Positions 7,972 through 16,301 of a stretch of 64,000 nt of DNA are shown here, one piece after another (position 1 is the first letter of the stretch; the number at the start of each line of letters is the position of its first letter). Both the position numbers and the translations under genes were made by a program. Location: assembly GCF_900172335.1 (NCBI RefSeq), contig NZ_FWFX01000002.1, forward strand, positions 62,001 to 126,000, written 5' to 3'. The notes beneath the pieces are model-generated. The model saw nothing but the letters and a program-made list of their open reading frames with translations, searched no databases and was not told the origin of the DNA. The DNA is from Roseovarius albus (lineage in GTDB: Bacteria > Pseudomonadota > Alphaproteobacteria > Rhodobacterales > Rhodobacteraceae).

Positions 7972-8825
7972 GATCTCAGCCCTGCGGCCTCGATTTCGGC
8001 GGGGCTGACCAGGTTTGCAGCTAGCAAGGCGGTCACTTGGCCGGGCGTGATGTGACGGCACAGTGGATGGCGATCTGTGACCCATTCGGCCAAGCCTTTC
8101 AGCAACTCGGCCTCTTTGGCCTTGCCCTCTTCTCGTGCCTCCTCAACGTCGTGAAGATATTTCAACCAACGGCCAGAGGTGAACCAGTTGTCGGAGAAGC
8201 ACACCTTGGATCGGGTGAAACTTTCGCTCTCACTCGCATAGGCCCGCACGGCGCCCTCAAGGTCTTTGGCGTCCACACCATCGGCCAGCGCTTGGCGAAT
8301 TTGTGAAACGCAGACCGCTTTGCCGCGAACGCGATCCTCCGGATAGGCGGACAAAATCTTTTCAGAGACTTCGTCCTCCGCCGCCGCCTTCGCGTGCGAA
8401 AGATTTGGTTTTTGATATGGTTTATATCTGTTCTTATAGGATTTGCCCTCTGGGGCAGATGGCTTGCCCTCAGGGGCAAATGCATCATTTTTCCTTTCGG
8501 TCGGATCGATTTGCCCATTTGGGCAAATGGAGTTGCCCAGGGCATACCAACAGGTCCGATCATAACGATCATCGCTGAAATTGCCCTTGATGATCAGCTC
8601 TGCGCTGACCAGCTTTTCGAGCGCTGTTCGGATCTGCTTCTCGCTCAGATAGGGGAACAACTCGCCGAAGGCAGAGATCGAATTGTAGGTCCAATACCGC
8701 CCGTCGCGAAGGTTGCGGCGATTGGCTTGGTTCTTCTCGATCCAGAAGGTGATGTTCTGGAAAATCACCGCCGCGTTCAGGCCAACACGTCCCGCGATTT
8801 CGGGATCAAAGCTATGGCGGCTCAT
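7968..8825 (-). CDS. Winged-helix replication-type protein of plasmid/phage kind
   Basis: A 285-residue protein starting MSRHSFDPEIAGRVGLNAAVIFQNITFW; a start 24 bases upstream is possible. The first 110 residues, including DGRYWTYNS, AFGELFPYLS and KQIRTALEKL, resemble winged-helix domains at the N-terminus of plasmid and phage replication-associated proteins, where conserved aromatic residues precede a helix-turn-helix. The middle is low-complexity and charged; the end is helical and may contact other replication proteins. As first gene of the mobilisation operon it may be a replication initiator kept from a plasmid state, or a regulator of the operon. The family match is by appearance. Confidence 0.55.
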   Translation of the reverse strand: MSRHSFDPEIAGRVGLNAAVIFQNITFWIEKNQANRRNLRDGRYWTYNSISAFGELFPYLSEKQIRTALEKLVSAELIIKGNFSDDRYDRTCWYALGNSICPNGQIDPTERKNDAFAPEGKPSAPEGKSYKNRYKPYQKPNLSHAKAAAEDEVSEKILSAYPEDRVRGKAVCVSQIRQALADGVDAKDLEGAVRAYASESESFTRSKVCFSDNWFTSGRWLKYLHDVEEAREEGKAKEAELLKGLAEWVTDRHPLCRHITPGQVTALLAANLVSPAEIEAAGLRS

Positions 8826-8980
8826 GATTGGCCCCCGAAATACGCACAAACGTGCGAATTTTGTACAGGTTTTGTACGAGAAATCAGCCGTTTCAGCTGA
8901 TTTCGCCGCGAAAGCTCACGGGACTTTTTGCAAGCTTCCGCACAACGTCCTGTAGATAAGCCATATTTTTCAGGTGTTTT
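8826..8980. promoter_or_regulatory. Repeat-rich control region of the mobilisation operon
   Basis: This 155-base region sits between the operon's first gene and the tRNA 3' end. It holds two direct copies of TTTTGTAC spaced 11 bases apart (about 8855-8878), a short inverted repeat CGCAC-AAA-CGTGCG, and a nine-base inverted repeat GAAATCAGC / GCTGATTTC with a seven-base loop (about 8880-8904). Such repeats are typical of operators, iterons or origin regions of small plasmids. No transfer-origin nick site was recognised. Confidence 0.45.
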
Positions 8981-9057
8981 TGGCGACCCCGGCAGGATTC
9001 GAACCTGCAACCTGCCCCTTAGGAGGGGGCTGCTCTATCCAGTTGAGCCACGGGGCC
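8981..9057 (-). tRNA. tRNA-Arg (anticodon CCT)
   Basis: Read on the minus strand this folds into a full cloverleaf of 77 bases including an encoded CCA. The acceptor GGCCCCG pairs with CGGGGTC (one G-T wobble), the D stem is GCTC/GAGC, the anticodon stem is GCCCC/GGGGC with loop CTCCTAA (anticodon CCT, reading AGG), and the T arm is GCAGG TTCGAAT CCTGC. The 3' end faces the island, which makes this the probable integration site. Confidence 0.95.
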
Positions 9058-9236
9058 ATTGGGGTTTTTATGGTATATTTCGATCTTGAAGCAAAGAGCA
9101 GAAATGCTGGTTGAGACGGGGCGTCGGAAAACTCTATGCCTGCGCAAAACTATATCTGGCAATTGTGCATTCGCGAAGAGATCTCTGTGCGATGCTTTTG
9201 CTCGCAATTTGCTTTGAGCAGGCGTAAGGCAAAAGC

Positions 9237-10469
9237 ATGACACGGATCGTACCCCTTGATGACGCACACACATTACCGATTTGGCGGCAGCCTGTGGTGT
9301 TGCTGTTTGTCATGGCGGCGGCTTTGCCGGTGGCGTTTTCGACTTGGTCAGCATTGCTGAACAACTTCGTCATTGAGGTGGCCGGATTTGATGGATCGGA
9401 CATTGGTTGGCTGCATACAGTGCGGGAGATCCCGGGGTTTCTGGCTGTAGGCGTCATTGCGATCATCATTTTCATGCGCGAACAGGTGCTTGGCCTGATT
9501 TCATTGATGCTTTTGGGCGTGGCAACGGCTGTGACCGCGTGGTTTCCGACGATGGGTGGGATTTTGACAATCACTATGCTCAGCTCGATCGGATTTCATT
9601 ATTTTGAGACGGTGAATCAGTCATTGCAATTGCAATGGATCGACAAGAGGCGCGCGCCGCAGGTCTTGGGCTGGATCGTGGCGGCGGGGTCAGCAGCCAC
9701 TTTGGTGGTTTACATCTTGATCGAGCGCCTGTGGGAGGTATTGGAGCTTAGCTACAATCAGGTCTATCTTATCTCGGGCGGATTTACTGCGCTGGTCGCT
9801 CTATTTTGCCTGATTGCCTATCCTCAATTCGAAAGCCCTAACCCGCAGGTCAAGAAGATGATCCTGCGCAAGCGCTATTTGCTCTATTACGCATTGCAGT
9901 TCATGTCCGGTGCGCGGCGACAGATCTTTGTTGTTTTTGCGGGCTTCATGATGGTCGAAAAGTTCGGCTTTGAAGTGCATGAGATGACCCGGCTACTGAT
10001 GCTCAATCTTGTGGCCAATATGGTGTTTGCCCCGCTGATCGGAAAAGCGGTCGGCCATTGGGGGGAACGGCGGGCATTGATTGTGGAATATGTTGGACTG
10101 ATCGCTGTATTTCTGGCCTACGGCGGCGTCTATTTCTTTGGATGGGGGCTATTGATCGCCTCAGCCCTTTACGTGATCGATCATTTGTTTTTTGCGATGG
10201 CGCTGGCCTTGAAGACGTATTTTCAAAAGATAGCGGATCCGGGCGACATTGCCCCAACGGCTGCGGTGGCCTTTACCATCAATCATATTGCTGCGGTTTT
10301 TCTGCCTGCGTTGTTGGGATATCTGTGGCTGATCTCCCCCGCCGCGGTGTTTATGCTTGCGGCAGGTATGGCCCTAGTGTCGTTGCTGCTGGCTTTGCTT
10401 ATTCCGCGATATCCAGAGCCGGGATACGAGACGATTTTCAGTCGTGGACTCGCTGCTCCGGCGGAATAG
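9237..10469 (+). CDS. MFS-family transporter
   Basis: A 410-residue integral membrane protein with about twelve hydrophobic segments, starting with an ATG preceded by a short purine-rich stretch. The spacing of two six-helix halves and the loop with QWIDKRRAPQVLG fit the major facilitator superfamily. No substrate can be inferred from the motifs seen. It is the first gene beyond the tRNA and runs the same way as prmA, 67 bases downstream, but a shared transcript is not certain. Confidence 0.8.
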   Translation: MTRIVPLDDAHTLPIWRQPVVLLFVMAAALPVAFSTWSALLNNFVIEVAGFDGSDIGWLHTVREIPGFLAVGVIAIIIFMREQVLGLISLMLLGVATAVTAWFPTMGGILTITMLSSIGFHYFETVNQSLQLQWIDKRRAPQVLGWIVAAGSAATLVVYILIERLWEVLELSYNQVYLISGGFTALVALFCLIAYPQFESPNPQVKKMILRKRYLLYYALQFMSGARRQIFVVFAGFMMVEKFGFEVHEMTRLLMLNLVANMVFAPLIGKAVGHWGERRALIVEYVGLIAVFLAYGGVYFFGWGLLIASALYVIDHLFFAMALALKTYFQKIADPGDIAPTAAVAFTINHIAAVFLPALLGYLWLISPAAVFMLAAGMALVSLLLALLIPRYPEPGYETIFSRGLAAPAE

Positions 10470-10536
10470 CCGGGTGGCTTGACCTTGAATGGGCAAGCGA
10501 CTAGGCGACTTTGGATATGTTTTGAGAGGACCCACC

Positions 10537-11409
10537 ATGCCGACCTATTCCGCCCTGACCACACTTGAGGGAAAAGACAAAGCCGAGGCTTTGGGCGCTG
10601 CGTTGGAAAATGTTGAGCCGGAACCAACCGGTATTGGAATTTTCGAAATCGAAGACGATTCCGGCTTGTGGGAGGTTGGCAGTTATTTCCTTGAGGCGCC
10701 AGACGAGGTGGGTTTGGCGCTGCTCGCTGCGGCGTTCGGTGCCAAACCTTTTGTCGTGTCAGAAATTCCAGAGACGGATTGGGTTGCCAAGGTCAAGCGT
10801 GAGCTGACCCCGGTCGAAGCAGGTCGGTTCTTCGTCTATGGCAGTCACGATGCTGACAAAGTGCCCGAAGGCTCTGAGGCGTTGTTGATCGAGGCTGCGA
10901 TGGCATTCGGTACGGGCCATCATGGAACCACGCACGGCTGTCTGCAGGCCCTTGATCGCTTGGCCAATGAAGGTTTTGTTGCTAAAGCCGTGGCTGATGT
11001 GGGGTGCGGCACCGCTGTATTGGCCATGGGCGCTGCTCGAATTTGGCCAGGCACCTTTTGGGCCAGCGATATTGATCAAGTCGCGGTTGAAGTCGCCGCG
11101 GCGAACGTAGCCGCCAATGGTCTTGAGGGACGGGTGAAATGTGTTGAAGCGGCGGGGTTAGGGCACGCCGATCTGAAGGCCGCCGCTCCGTTTGACTTGA
11201 TCTTTGCCAATATTCTGAAGGGTCCATTGATCGATCTTGCCCCTAGCTTAACGGCAGCTTTGTCGGATGGCGGGTATCTGATTCTATCCGGAATACTGAA
11301 TGAGCAAGCGGATAAGGTTATCGCTGTTTACGGCGAGTGCGGAAACAGTCTCGTGGAACGTATAGAGATTGGTGACTGGACAACGACAGTACTGTGTCGA
11401 ATAAGTTGA
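10537..11409 (+). CDS. prmA: Ribosomal protein L11 methyltransferase
   Basis: A 290-residue cytoplasmic enzyme that methylates ribosomal protein L11 using S-adenosylmethionine. The start MPTYSALTTL at 10537 is chosen because GAGAGGA lies just upstream; a longer frame from 10489 has no such site. The N-terminal 95 residues form the small substrate-recognition domain. The Rossmann-like part has AFGTGHHGTTHGC, motif I VADVGCGTAVLA and the catalytic-loop FANIL near 230. All key blocks are intact. Confidence 0.93.
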   Translation: MPTYSALTTLEGKDKAEALGAALENVEPEPTGIGIFEIEDDSGLWEVGSYFLEAPDEVGLALLAAAFGAKPFVVSEIPETDWVAKVKRELTPVEAGRFFVYGSHDADKVPEGSEALLIEAAMAFGTGHHGTTHGCLQALDRLANEGFVAKAVADVGCGTAVLAMGAARIWPGTFWASDIDQVAVEVAAANVAANGLEGRVKCVEAAGLGHADLKAAAPFDLIFANILKGPLIDLAPSLTAALSDGGYLILSGILNEQADKVIAVYGECGNSLVERIEIGDWTTTVLCRIS

Positions 11410-11441
11410 TATTTGGGCGAAAAATGCCTGTGTACGTGGGG

Positions 11442-11470
11442 TTGCCTTGCTTTTGACCCATTCATAACGT
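11442..11470 (+). promoter_or_regulatory. Candidate promoter for the 117-residue protein
   Basis: TTGCCT (11442-11447) and TAACGT (11465-11470) are spaced 17 bases apart, upstream of the small gene at 11513. The match to a housekeeping promoter is weak and is offered only as a candidate. Confidence 0.25.
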
Positions 11471-11512
11471 AGTTTTTTCTCATTGCGGTGGGGGCCGTAA
11501 ATTAGTGAGTGG

Positions 11513-11866
11513 ATGCTGAAAATGAGTGGAGCTTATCAAGACTTCGACACGCGTCTAAAAAAGTTAGATCGTAAACATAGTCGCCTTGCGCATGGCTATT
11601 CTGCGCAGGTCAATAAAGATGGATTAATTGTATTTCGACCCAAGCGTCGGCAGATGGCGATCTCGTTGCGCGGGGTTATGCTGCTGGTGATTGGATTCTT
11701 GTGCTTTAAGGGATTTTTGGTAGCGCATATTGGGACAACAACCTACGAAAATAGAATTACAGCGCTGCAAGAGGGGACGATGGTTGAACAGGCTGGCGGT
11801 TATGTCATGCAGATCGATCCGGTTACCAAAGCGATTGCTGGAAAACTGCACCCTTTCCTGAATTAG
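11513..11866 (+). CDS. Single-pass membrane protein of unknown function
   Basis: A 117-residue protein with a basic N-terminal half (RPKRRQ) and one hydrophobic segment (residues 56-75, VMLLVIGFLCFKGFLVAH) followed by about 45 residues outside the membrane. By the positive-inside rule the N-terminus should be cytoplasmic. An in-frame ATG at 11522 is an equally good start. I recognise no family; similar small proteins exist in the Rhodobacteraceae. A strong terminator follows at 11921. Confidence 0.65.
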   Translation: MLKMSGAYQDFDTRLKKLDRKHSRLAHGYSAQVNKDGLIVFRPKRRQMAISLRGVMLLVIGFLCFKGFLVAHIGTTTYENRITALQEGTMVEQAGGYVMQIDPVTKAIAGKLHPFLN

Positions 11867-11920
11867 GATGCATTTGTGGCAACGCGCTGAGACGCGCATC
11901 GGGCCACACCTGTAGTATAT

Positions 11921-11960
11921 AAAAAAACCTGCGCGGTTGTAGCCTGCGCAGGTTTTTTTA
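11921..11960. terminator. Bidirectional rho-independent terminator
   Basis: AACCTGCGC and GCGCAGGTT form a nine-base stem with an eleven-base loop, flanked by seven A on the left and seven T on the right, so it can stop transcription from both sides. It lies between the convergent small membrane protein gene and the DUF1127 gene. Confidence 0.9.
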
Positions 11961-11986
11961 TCGCATGAGTGAAGAAGCCGCGGAAA

Positions 11987-12181
11987 TTAATGACGTGCAG
12001 CAATCTCGTTGATGTCACCGCGGCAAATGCCAATATCTTCAAGCTCGCGGTCGCTCAGCTCGGAAAGAGCGGCGCGGGTTGCGCGTGCGCGGTTCCAGTC
12101 AGCAATGACGCTGAACAGTTTTGAGACGCCTTCAAAAACGCCTGCGAAACCTGTGGTCGGGTTTGTTGTTGTATAGGCCAT
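11987..12181 (-). CDS. DUF1127 small arginine-rich protein
   Basis: A 64-residue protein. The start MAYTTTNPTTG is preferred over a longer frame because it matches the usual size and start of this family. The C-terminal core ALSELSDRELEDIGICRGDI is the DUF1127 (YjiS-like) signature. Proteins of this type in alphaproteobacteria are small RNA-linked regulators, with effects reported on RNA turnover and phosphate-related genes. It is transcribed away from ruvC from a shared intergenic region with a clear palindrome, and ends at a strong terminator, so it is its own transcription unit. Confidence 0.9.
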   Translation of the reverse strand: MAYTTTNPTTGFAGVFEGVSKLFSVIADWNRARATRAALSELSDRELEDIGICRGDINEIAARH

Positions 12182-12267
12182 GATGGTCATCCTGATGTGA
12201 GAGCGCCCTTGGGCATTTCCTTTGACGCCCAGATAGGAGCGTAAAGGTTTTGTAACAACGCACGGTT

Positions 12268-12286
12268 TTGCATAGTCCCTATGCAA
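12268..12286. promoter_or_regulatory. Perfect palindrome in the DUF1127/ruvC intergenic region
   Basis: TTGCATAG and CTATGCAA form perfect eight-base arms around a three-base centre (TCC). It sits about 87 bases before the DUF1127 start and 95 before ruvC. This could be an operator for a dimeric regulator or a small hairpin; no T-run follows, so it is not a typical terminator. Confidence 0.45.
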
Positions 12287-12380
12287 TTTGTGCAACGGTC
12301 TTGGGTGGGAGTGCAGGTAGCGCTTGGTCTTTGTTCTTGTTTCGTGCTAGTCGTGGGAAAACAACACGAGCAGGCAAATC

Positions 12381-12872
12381 ATGCGTGTAATTGGAATTGA
12401 TCCGGGGTTGCGGAACCTGGGCTGGGGCGTGATCGATATGCAGGGCAACCGCTTGACGCATGTGGCCAACGGTATCTGTCAGTCGAAAGGTGATGATTTG
12501 GCCGCGCGCCTGTTGTCTTTGCATCAACAGCTTTCGGATGTGATGGTGCAGTACCAACCAGATACAGCTGCGGTTGAGATAACATTTGTGAACAAAGACG
12601 GAGCGGGGACGCTCAAATTGGGGCAGGCGCGGGGGATTGCCCTGTTGGTGCCGGCACAGTTTGGGTTGAGCGTAGGGGAATACGCTCCCAACAAGGTCAA
12701 AAAAACGGTTGTCGGAGTCGGGCATGCGGACAAGGGGCAGGTCGCGCATATGGTGAAGGTGCAGCTGCCCGGTGTTGAACTGGCCGGGGCAGATGCGGCG
12801 GATGCATTGGCGATTGCAATTTGTCATGCGCACCATCGACCTGTTGCAAGCAAACAAAGGATGCAGGCATGA
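12381..12872 (+). CDS. ruvC: Crossover junction endodeoxyribonuclease RuvC
   Basis: A 163-residue nuclease that cuts Holliday junctions in recombination repair, together with RuvAB. The catalytic acids of the RNase H fold are in place: D7 in IGIDPG, E66 in AVEITF, and D138 and D141 in [11 protein letters not shown]. The length is normal for the family. Its stop overlaps the ruvA start, so ruvC-ruvA-ruvB are one operon, the usual order in this group. Confidence 0.96.
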   Translation: MRVIGIDPGLRNLGWGVIDMQGNRLTHVANGICQSKGDDLAARLLSLHQQLSDVMVQYQPDTAAVEITFVNKDGAGTLKLGQARGIALLVPAQFGLSVGEYAPNKVKKTVVGVGHADKGQVAHMVKVQLPGVELAGADAADALAIAICHAHHRPVASKQRMQA

Positions 12873-13546
12873 TCGGGCGGATTGCAGGGCGGATTGATTA
12901 CCGCGCCACGGACCATGTGCTGATTGATGTACGTGGTGTGGGTTATTTGGTCTATTGTTCGGAACGTACCTTGCAGGCCTTGCCACGGGTCGGAGAGCAT
13001 GTTGCACTTTATACCGATCTGTTGGTGCGCGAGGATATTTTACAGCTGTTTGGCTTTACCACATTGGTGGAAAAGGAATGGCACCGGTTGCTGATGTCAG
13101 TGCAGGGCGTGGGCGCCAAGGCGGCGCTGGCGATCATGGGCACCTTGGGGCCCGATGCGGTGAGCCGGGCGATTGCGTTGGGCGACTGGAATGCCGTCAA
13201 AGCGGCCAAGGGCATTGGTCCGAAGACGGCGCAGCGCGTAGTGAATGAACTGAAAGACAAAGCCCCCGAAGTGATGGCCATGGGGGCAAGCCCATCGGCG
13301 ACGACGGCACCTGTGGCAGATGTGCCGGTCGACGAGGTGATTGAAACTCCGATGGCCCCGCCCAAAGCACCGGCGGTACAGGAAAATGCGGGCGCACAGG
13401 CTGAGGCGCTTTCGGCATTGACCAATCTGGGCTATGCGCCCGGGGAAGCGGCCGCTGCAGTGGTGCAGGTGGCCGGAGATAATCCTGATGCAGGTACGTC
13501 TGATATGATCCGGCTGGCGCTCAAATCGCTTGCGCCGAAGGGATAA
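12869..13546 (+). CDS. ruvA: Holliday junction branch migration protein RuvA
   Basis: A 225-residue DNA-binding subunit. The start [11 protein letters not shown] at 12869 overlaps the ruvC stop (ATGA) and matches the conserved RuvA start; a longer upstream frame is rejected. Residues 1-65 form the OB-like domain, two helix-hairpin-helix motifs follow ([25 protein letters not shown]), and after an Ala/Pro linker (about 150-180) the C-terminal domain that contacts RuvB ends the protein. The linker is longer than in enteric RuvA. Confidence 0.95.
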   Translation: MIGRIAGRIDYRATDHVLIDVRGVGYLVYCSERTLQALPRVGEHVALYTDLLVREDILQLFGFTTLVEKEWHRLLMSVQGVGAKAALAIMGTLGPDAVSRAIALGDWNAVKAAKGIGPKTAQRVVNELKDKAPEVMAMGASPSATTAPVADVPVDEVIETPMAPPKAPAVQENAGAQAEALSALTNLGYAPGEAAAAVVQVAGDNPDAGTSDMIRLALKSLAPKG

Positions 13547-13549
13547 GAC

Positions 13550-14578
13550 ATGTCTGAACCAGATCCCACCGTGCGCCCGGAAGCGTTGCCCGAAGATACG
13601 GACCGCGCGTTGCGCCCGCAGCAGCTGGATGATTTTATTGGTCAAGCCGAAGCCCGGGCCAATCTGAAAGTGTTCATTCAGTCCGCCCGCCAGCGTGGCG
13701 AAGCGATGGACCATACGTTGTTTCATGGGCCTCCGGGTCTGGGGAAAACCACCCTAGCGCAGATCATGGCCAAGGAGTTGGGGGTTGGGTTTCGTATGAC
13801 CTCGGGGCCTGTTCTGGTCAAGGCCGGGGATCTGGCCGCGATCCTGACCAATCTGGAACGCAATGATGTGCTGTTCATCGACGAGATTCACCGGTTAAAT
13901 CCGGCAGTGGAAGAAGTCCTTTATCCGGCGATGGAAGATTTCGAGCTGGATCTTGTGATCGGCGAGGGGCCGGCGGCACGCACCGTGCGGATTGAATTGC
14001 AGCCGTTCACGCTGGTGGGGGCGACAACGCGATTGGGATTGTTGACAACACCGCTGCGCGACCGCTTCGGGATTCCCACGCGGTTGCAGTTTTACACCGA
14101 GGATGAGTTGCACGAGATCGTGAGCCGTAATGCGCGCAAGCTGAATGTACCTGCGGACTCTGATGGCGCACGAGAGATTGCCAAACGCTCGCGCGGGACT
14201 CCCAGGATTGCCGGGCGGCTGCTGCGCCGGGTGGTGGATTTTGCACTGGTCGAGGGTGATGGCACGATTTCACGAACACTGGCCGATGGAGCGCTGACCC
14301 GATTAAGCGTTGATGGTCTGGGCCTTGATGGCGCAGACCGGCGGTATCTGCGCCTGATTGCCGAGGCTTATCAGGGCGGACCTGTTGGCATTGAAACGAT
14401 GAGTGCAGCCTTGTCGGAATCGCGCGATGCGCTGGAAGAGGTGATCGAGCCGTTTTTGTTGCAGCAGGGGTTGATCCAGCGCACACCGCGCGGACGGATG
14501 TTGGCCCAACGTGGATGGGCGCATCTGGGGCTGGCCCCACCGCAAAGCAAAAGTCAAAGCGATTTGTTCGGGAAATAG
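13550..14578 (+). CDS. ruvB: Holliday junction branch migration helicase RuvB
   Basis: A 342-residue AAA+ motor that drives Holliday junction migration as a hexamer with RuvA. It has Walker [10 protein letters not shown] (60-68), Walker [11 protein letters not shown] near 110, [18 protein letters not shown] with sensor I and the arginine finger, sensor [15 protein letters not shown], and a C-terminal winged helix ending in a typical Ser/Gln-rich tail. It begins four bases after the ruvA stop. A striking hairpin starts at its stop codon. Confidence 0.97.
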   Translation: MSEPDPTVRPEALPEDTDRALRPQQLDDFIGQAEARANLKVFIQSARQRGEAMDHTLFHGPPGLGKTTLAQIMAKELGVGFRMTSGPVLVKAGDLAAILTNLERNDVLFIDEIHRLNPAVEEVLYPAMEDFELDLVIGEGPAARTVRIELQPFTLVGATTRLGLLTTPLRDRFGIPTRLQFYTEDELHEIVSRNARKLNVPADSDGAREIAKRSRGTPRIAGRLLRRVVDFALVEGDGTISRTLADGALTRLSVDGLGLDGADRRYLRLIAEAYQGGPVGIETMSAALSESRDALEEVIEPFLLQQGLIQRTPRGRMLAQRGWAHLGLAPPQSKSQSDLFGK

Positions 14579-14628
14579 GCCGCTTTTGCAGGTCGCCCAC
14601 CCTCCCGCCCCGACCTGCAAAAGCGGCC
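14578..14628. repeat. 18-bp perfect inverted repeat with a G-quadruplex loop
   Basis: GGCCGCTTTTGCAGGTCG (14578-14595) and its exact complement CGACCTGCAAAAGCGGCC (14611-14628) enclose the loop CCCACCCTCCCGCCC. On the minus strand the loop reads GGGCGGGAGGGTGGG, four G triplets separated by single bases, the tightest form of G-quadruplex motif. The left arm begins at the last base of the ruvB stop. There is no T-run after the right arm, so it is not a standard terminator. Confidence 0.9.
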
Positions 14629-14729
14629 TGAGCGCGCGTCCTCATTTCGTCACTGGCCTGTTCCATAATTGCGGTGTACTGATCAGTACGAATGTTTAAA
14701 TCCACCCACATCTATAGAGGCCCGGTTCA

Positions 14730-15617
14730 TTGACAGATATCGAGGGTGAAGAGACCCGCGCCAATCTGATTGGGAGCTTATGGATGGTCCTCGCGATGAT
14801 CGGTTTTGCGATCGAGGATGCGTTGTTGAAGGGCCTGACCATCTCGCAACCTGTGGCCCAGGTTTTGGTCACATTTGGTGTGGTTGGTTTGGTGGCCTTC
14901 GCAATTATAGCAAACCTGCGCCGCGAGCCCGTGTTGATTCGGGCGGCAATCTCACCTGCGATGTGTGTCAGATATGTTTTCGAGATTGGCGGGCGATTGT
15001 TCTATGTTCTGGCCTTGGCGTTGACGCCGCTTTCGTCGACGACTGCGATCTTGCAGGCAACGCCAATTGTTTTGGTGGCCGGAGCTGCATTGTTTTTTGG
15101 CGAAACCGTTGGCTGGCGTCGCTGGTCTGCAGTCGGGTTTGGATTGATTGGCGTCTTGGTGGTTCTCAAACCTGCCGGAGATAGTTTTACAATTTTGTCC
15201 ATTCTGGCGGTGCTCGGCATGTTGGGCTTTGCAGGGCGGGATCTGGCCAGTCGCGCAGCACCTGCGGCGTTGAGCACATCTGCTCTTGGCGTTTACGGTT
15301 TCCTGTCTTTGATCATCGCCGGATCCCTTTACGGATTCTGGGAGCAAAGACCCTTTGTTGCGCCAACGGGCGAAGAAATCGCTGTGTTGGGGGCCGCAGT
15401 GGTCTTTGGGATCGTTGCCTATTCGTCTTTGATGCTTGCGATGCGAACGGGCGAGGTCTCAGCAGTAGCTCCGTTTCGCTACTCTAGGCTGCTTTTTGGG
15501 ATCGGATTGGGCGTGCTGTGGTTTGGTGAAAGTGTGGATCTGCAAATGGTGATTGGCTGCACGATGATTGTGGTATCGGGGTTGTATATTTTATGGCGCG
15601 GAAAACGGGTTGCATGA
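14730..15617 (+). CDS. EamA/DMT-family transporter
   Basis: A 295-residue protein with ten hydrophobic segments in two five-helix halves, the layout of the drug/metabolite transporter (EamA) family. Both repeats carry family features, for example ALTPLSSTTAILQATPIVLVAGAALFF shortened to its LSSTTAILQATP core near 105, and the late block VSAVAPFRYSRLLF. The annotated start is a TTG; an ATG at 14783 is possible but would cut into the first helix. Substrate unknown. Confidence 0.8.
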   Translation: MTDIEGEETRANLIGSLWMVLAMIGFAIEDALLKGLTISQPVAQVLVTFGVVGLVAFAIIANLRREPVLIRAAISPAMCVRYVFEIGGRLFYVLALALTPLSSTTAILQATPIVLVAGAALFFGETVGWRRWSAVGFGLIGVLVVLKPAGDSFTILSILAVLGMLGFAGRDLASRAAPAALSTSALGVYGFLSLIIAGSLYGFWEQRPFVAPTGEEIAVLGAAVVFGIVAYSSLMLAMRTGEVSAVAPFRYSRLLFGIGLGVLWFGESVDLQMVIGCTMIVVSGLYILWRGKRVA

Positions 15618-15660
15618 ACCCTCGTGTTGATCTGGCGGCGCGGTCTGATAAAGGAACAGC

Positions 15661-16299
15661 ATGACAGACGTGATGACCCCAGAAGAGATCGAAGCTCATT
15701 TCACCCGCACAGATGGGCAATACCTGTTCGCCCGATGGCAGCGACCTATCGTGCCGGTGGTGTTTGGCGTCGATGACCAGACACTTGAGATCCTGAAAGG
15801 TGCAGTGGAGGCCGGCGTGGCCTTGGCGGGTCATCAGATGGCGGAGACCGATCCGGAACTGGGCGTCAACCTGATGTTCTTTTTCTTCCGGGAATGGGAC
15901 GAGTTGATTGCTGTGCCAGACCTTGGTCGGATGATCCCTGATCTGGAGCCGCTGGTGGGGCGCTTGAAGTCTGCAGATGCCAATCAATACCGCGCGTTCC
16001 GATTTGAAGAAAACGGGGCAATTCGCGCCTGTTTTGTGTTCTTACGGATGGATCAGGCGCTGAGCAAGATGCCAGCGGAATCGCTGGCGCTGGGCCAGGT
16101 GGTGCAAAGCCTGTTGCTGTGGTCTGATCAGGCCTTTGCCACGCAATCCCCACTGGCTGTGGCCGAGGGGCACACGATCTTGCGGCCAGATATCGCTGGT
16201 TTGATCCGTGCGGCTTACGATCCTGTTATGCCGGTGCAGTCCGGTGACCCTACACACGCCCTACGTCTTTATGCGCGGATGCAAGCAGGTCAGACGTAA
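15661..16299 (+). CDS. Conserved hypothetical protein
   Basis: A 212-residue soluble protein with a mixed alpha/beta look. Features include FARWQRPIVPVVFGVDD near 25-40, the run NLMFFFFREWDEL near 75 and a late Pro/Asp-rich end. No catalytic motif or transport signal is evident. It lies between a transporter gene and a YbaN-like gene on the same strand, with two bases to the next start. Proteins like it appear, as far as I recall, mostly in Rhodobacteraceae. Confidence 0.7.
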   Translation: MTDVMTPEEIEAHFTRTDGQYLFARWQRPIVPVVFGVDDQTLEILKGAVEAGVALAGHQMAETDPELGVNLMFFFFREWDELIAVPDLGRMIPDLEPLVGRLKSADANQYRAFRFEENGAIRACFVFLRMDQALSKMPAESLALGQVVQSLLLWSDQAFATQSPLAVAEGHTILRPDIAGLIRAAYDPVMPVQSGDPTHALRLYARMQAGQT

Positions 16300-16301
16300 A
16301 C

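Larger units (their letters stand above)
1..8980. mobile_element. Right part of a genomic island abutting tRNA-Arg(CCT)
   Basis: Accessory DNA that runs up to the 3' end of the tRNA-Arg gene at 8981-9057. It contains a putative defence operon (STAND NTPase to radical SAM) on the plus strand and a mobilisation module (winged-helix replication-type protein, MobC, relaxase with nested genes) on the minus strand. Everything to the right of the tRNA is ordinary housekeeping DNA. Integrative and mobilisable elements commonly insert at tRNA 3' ends, so the tRNA is inferred to mark the right boundary. No integrase gene and no second copy of the tRNA 3' end were found between 1 and 8980, so the left end is presumably outside the window. 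The right boundary is well supported by gene content; the mechanism of entry is inference. Confidence 0.6.
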
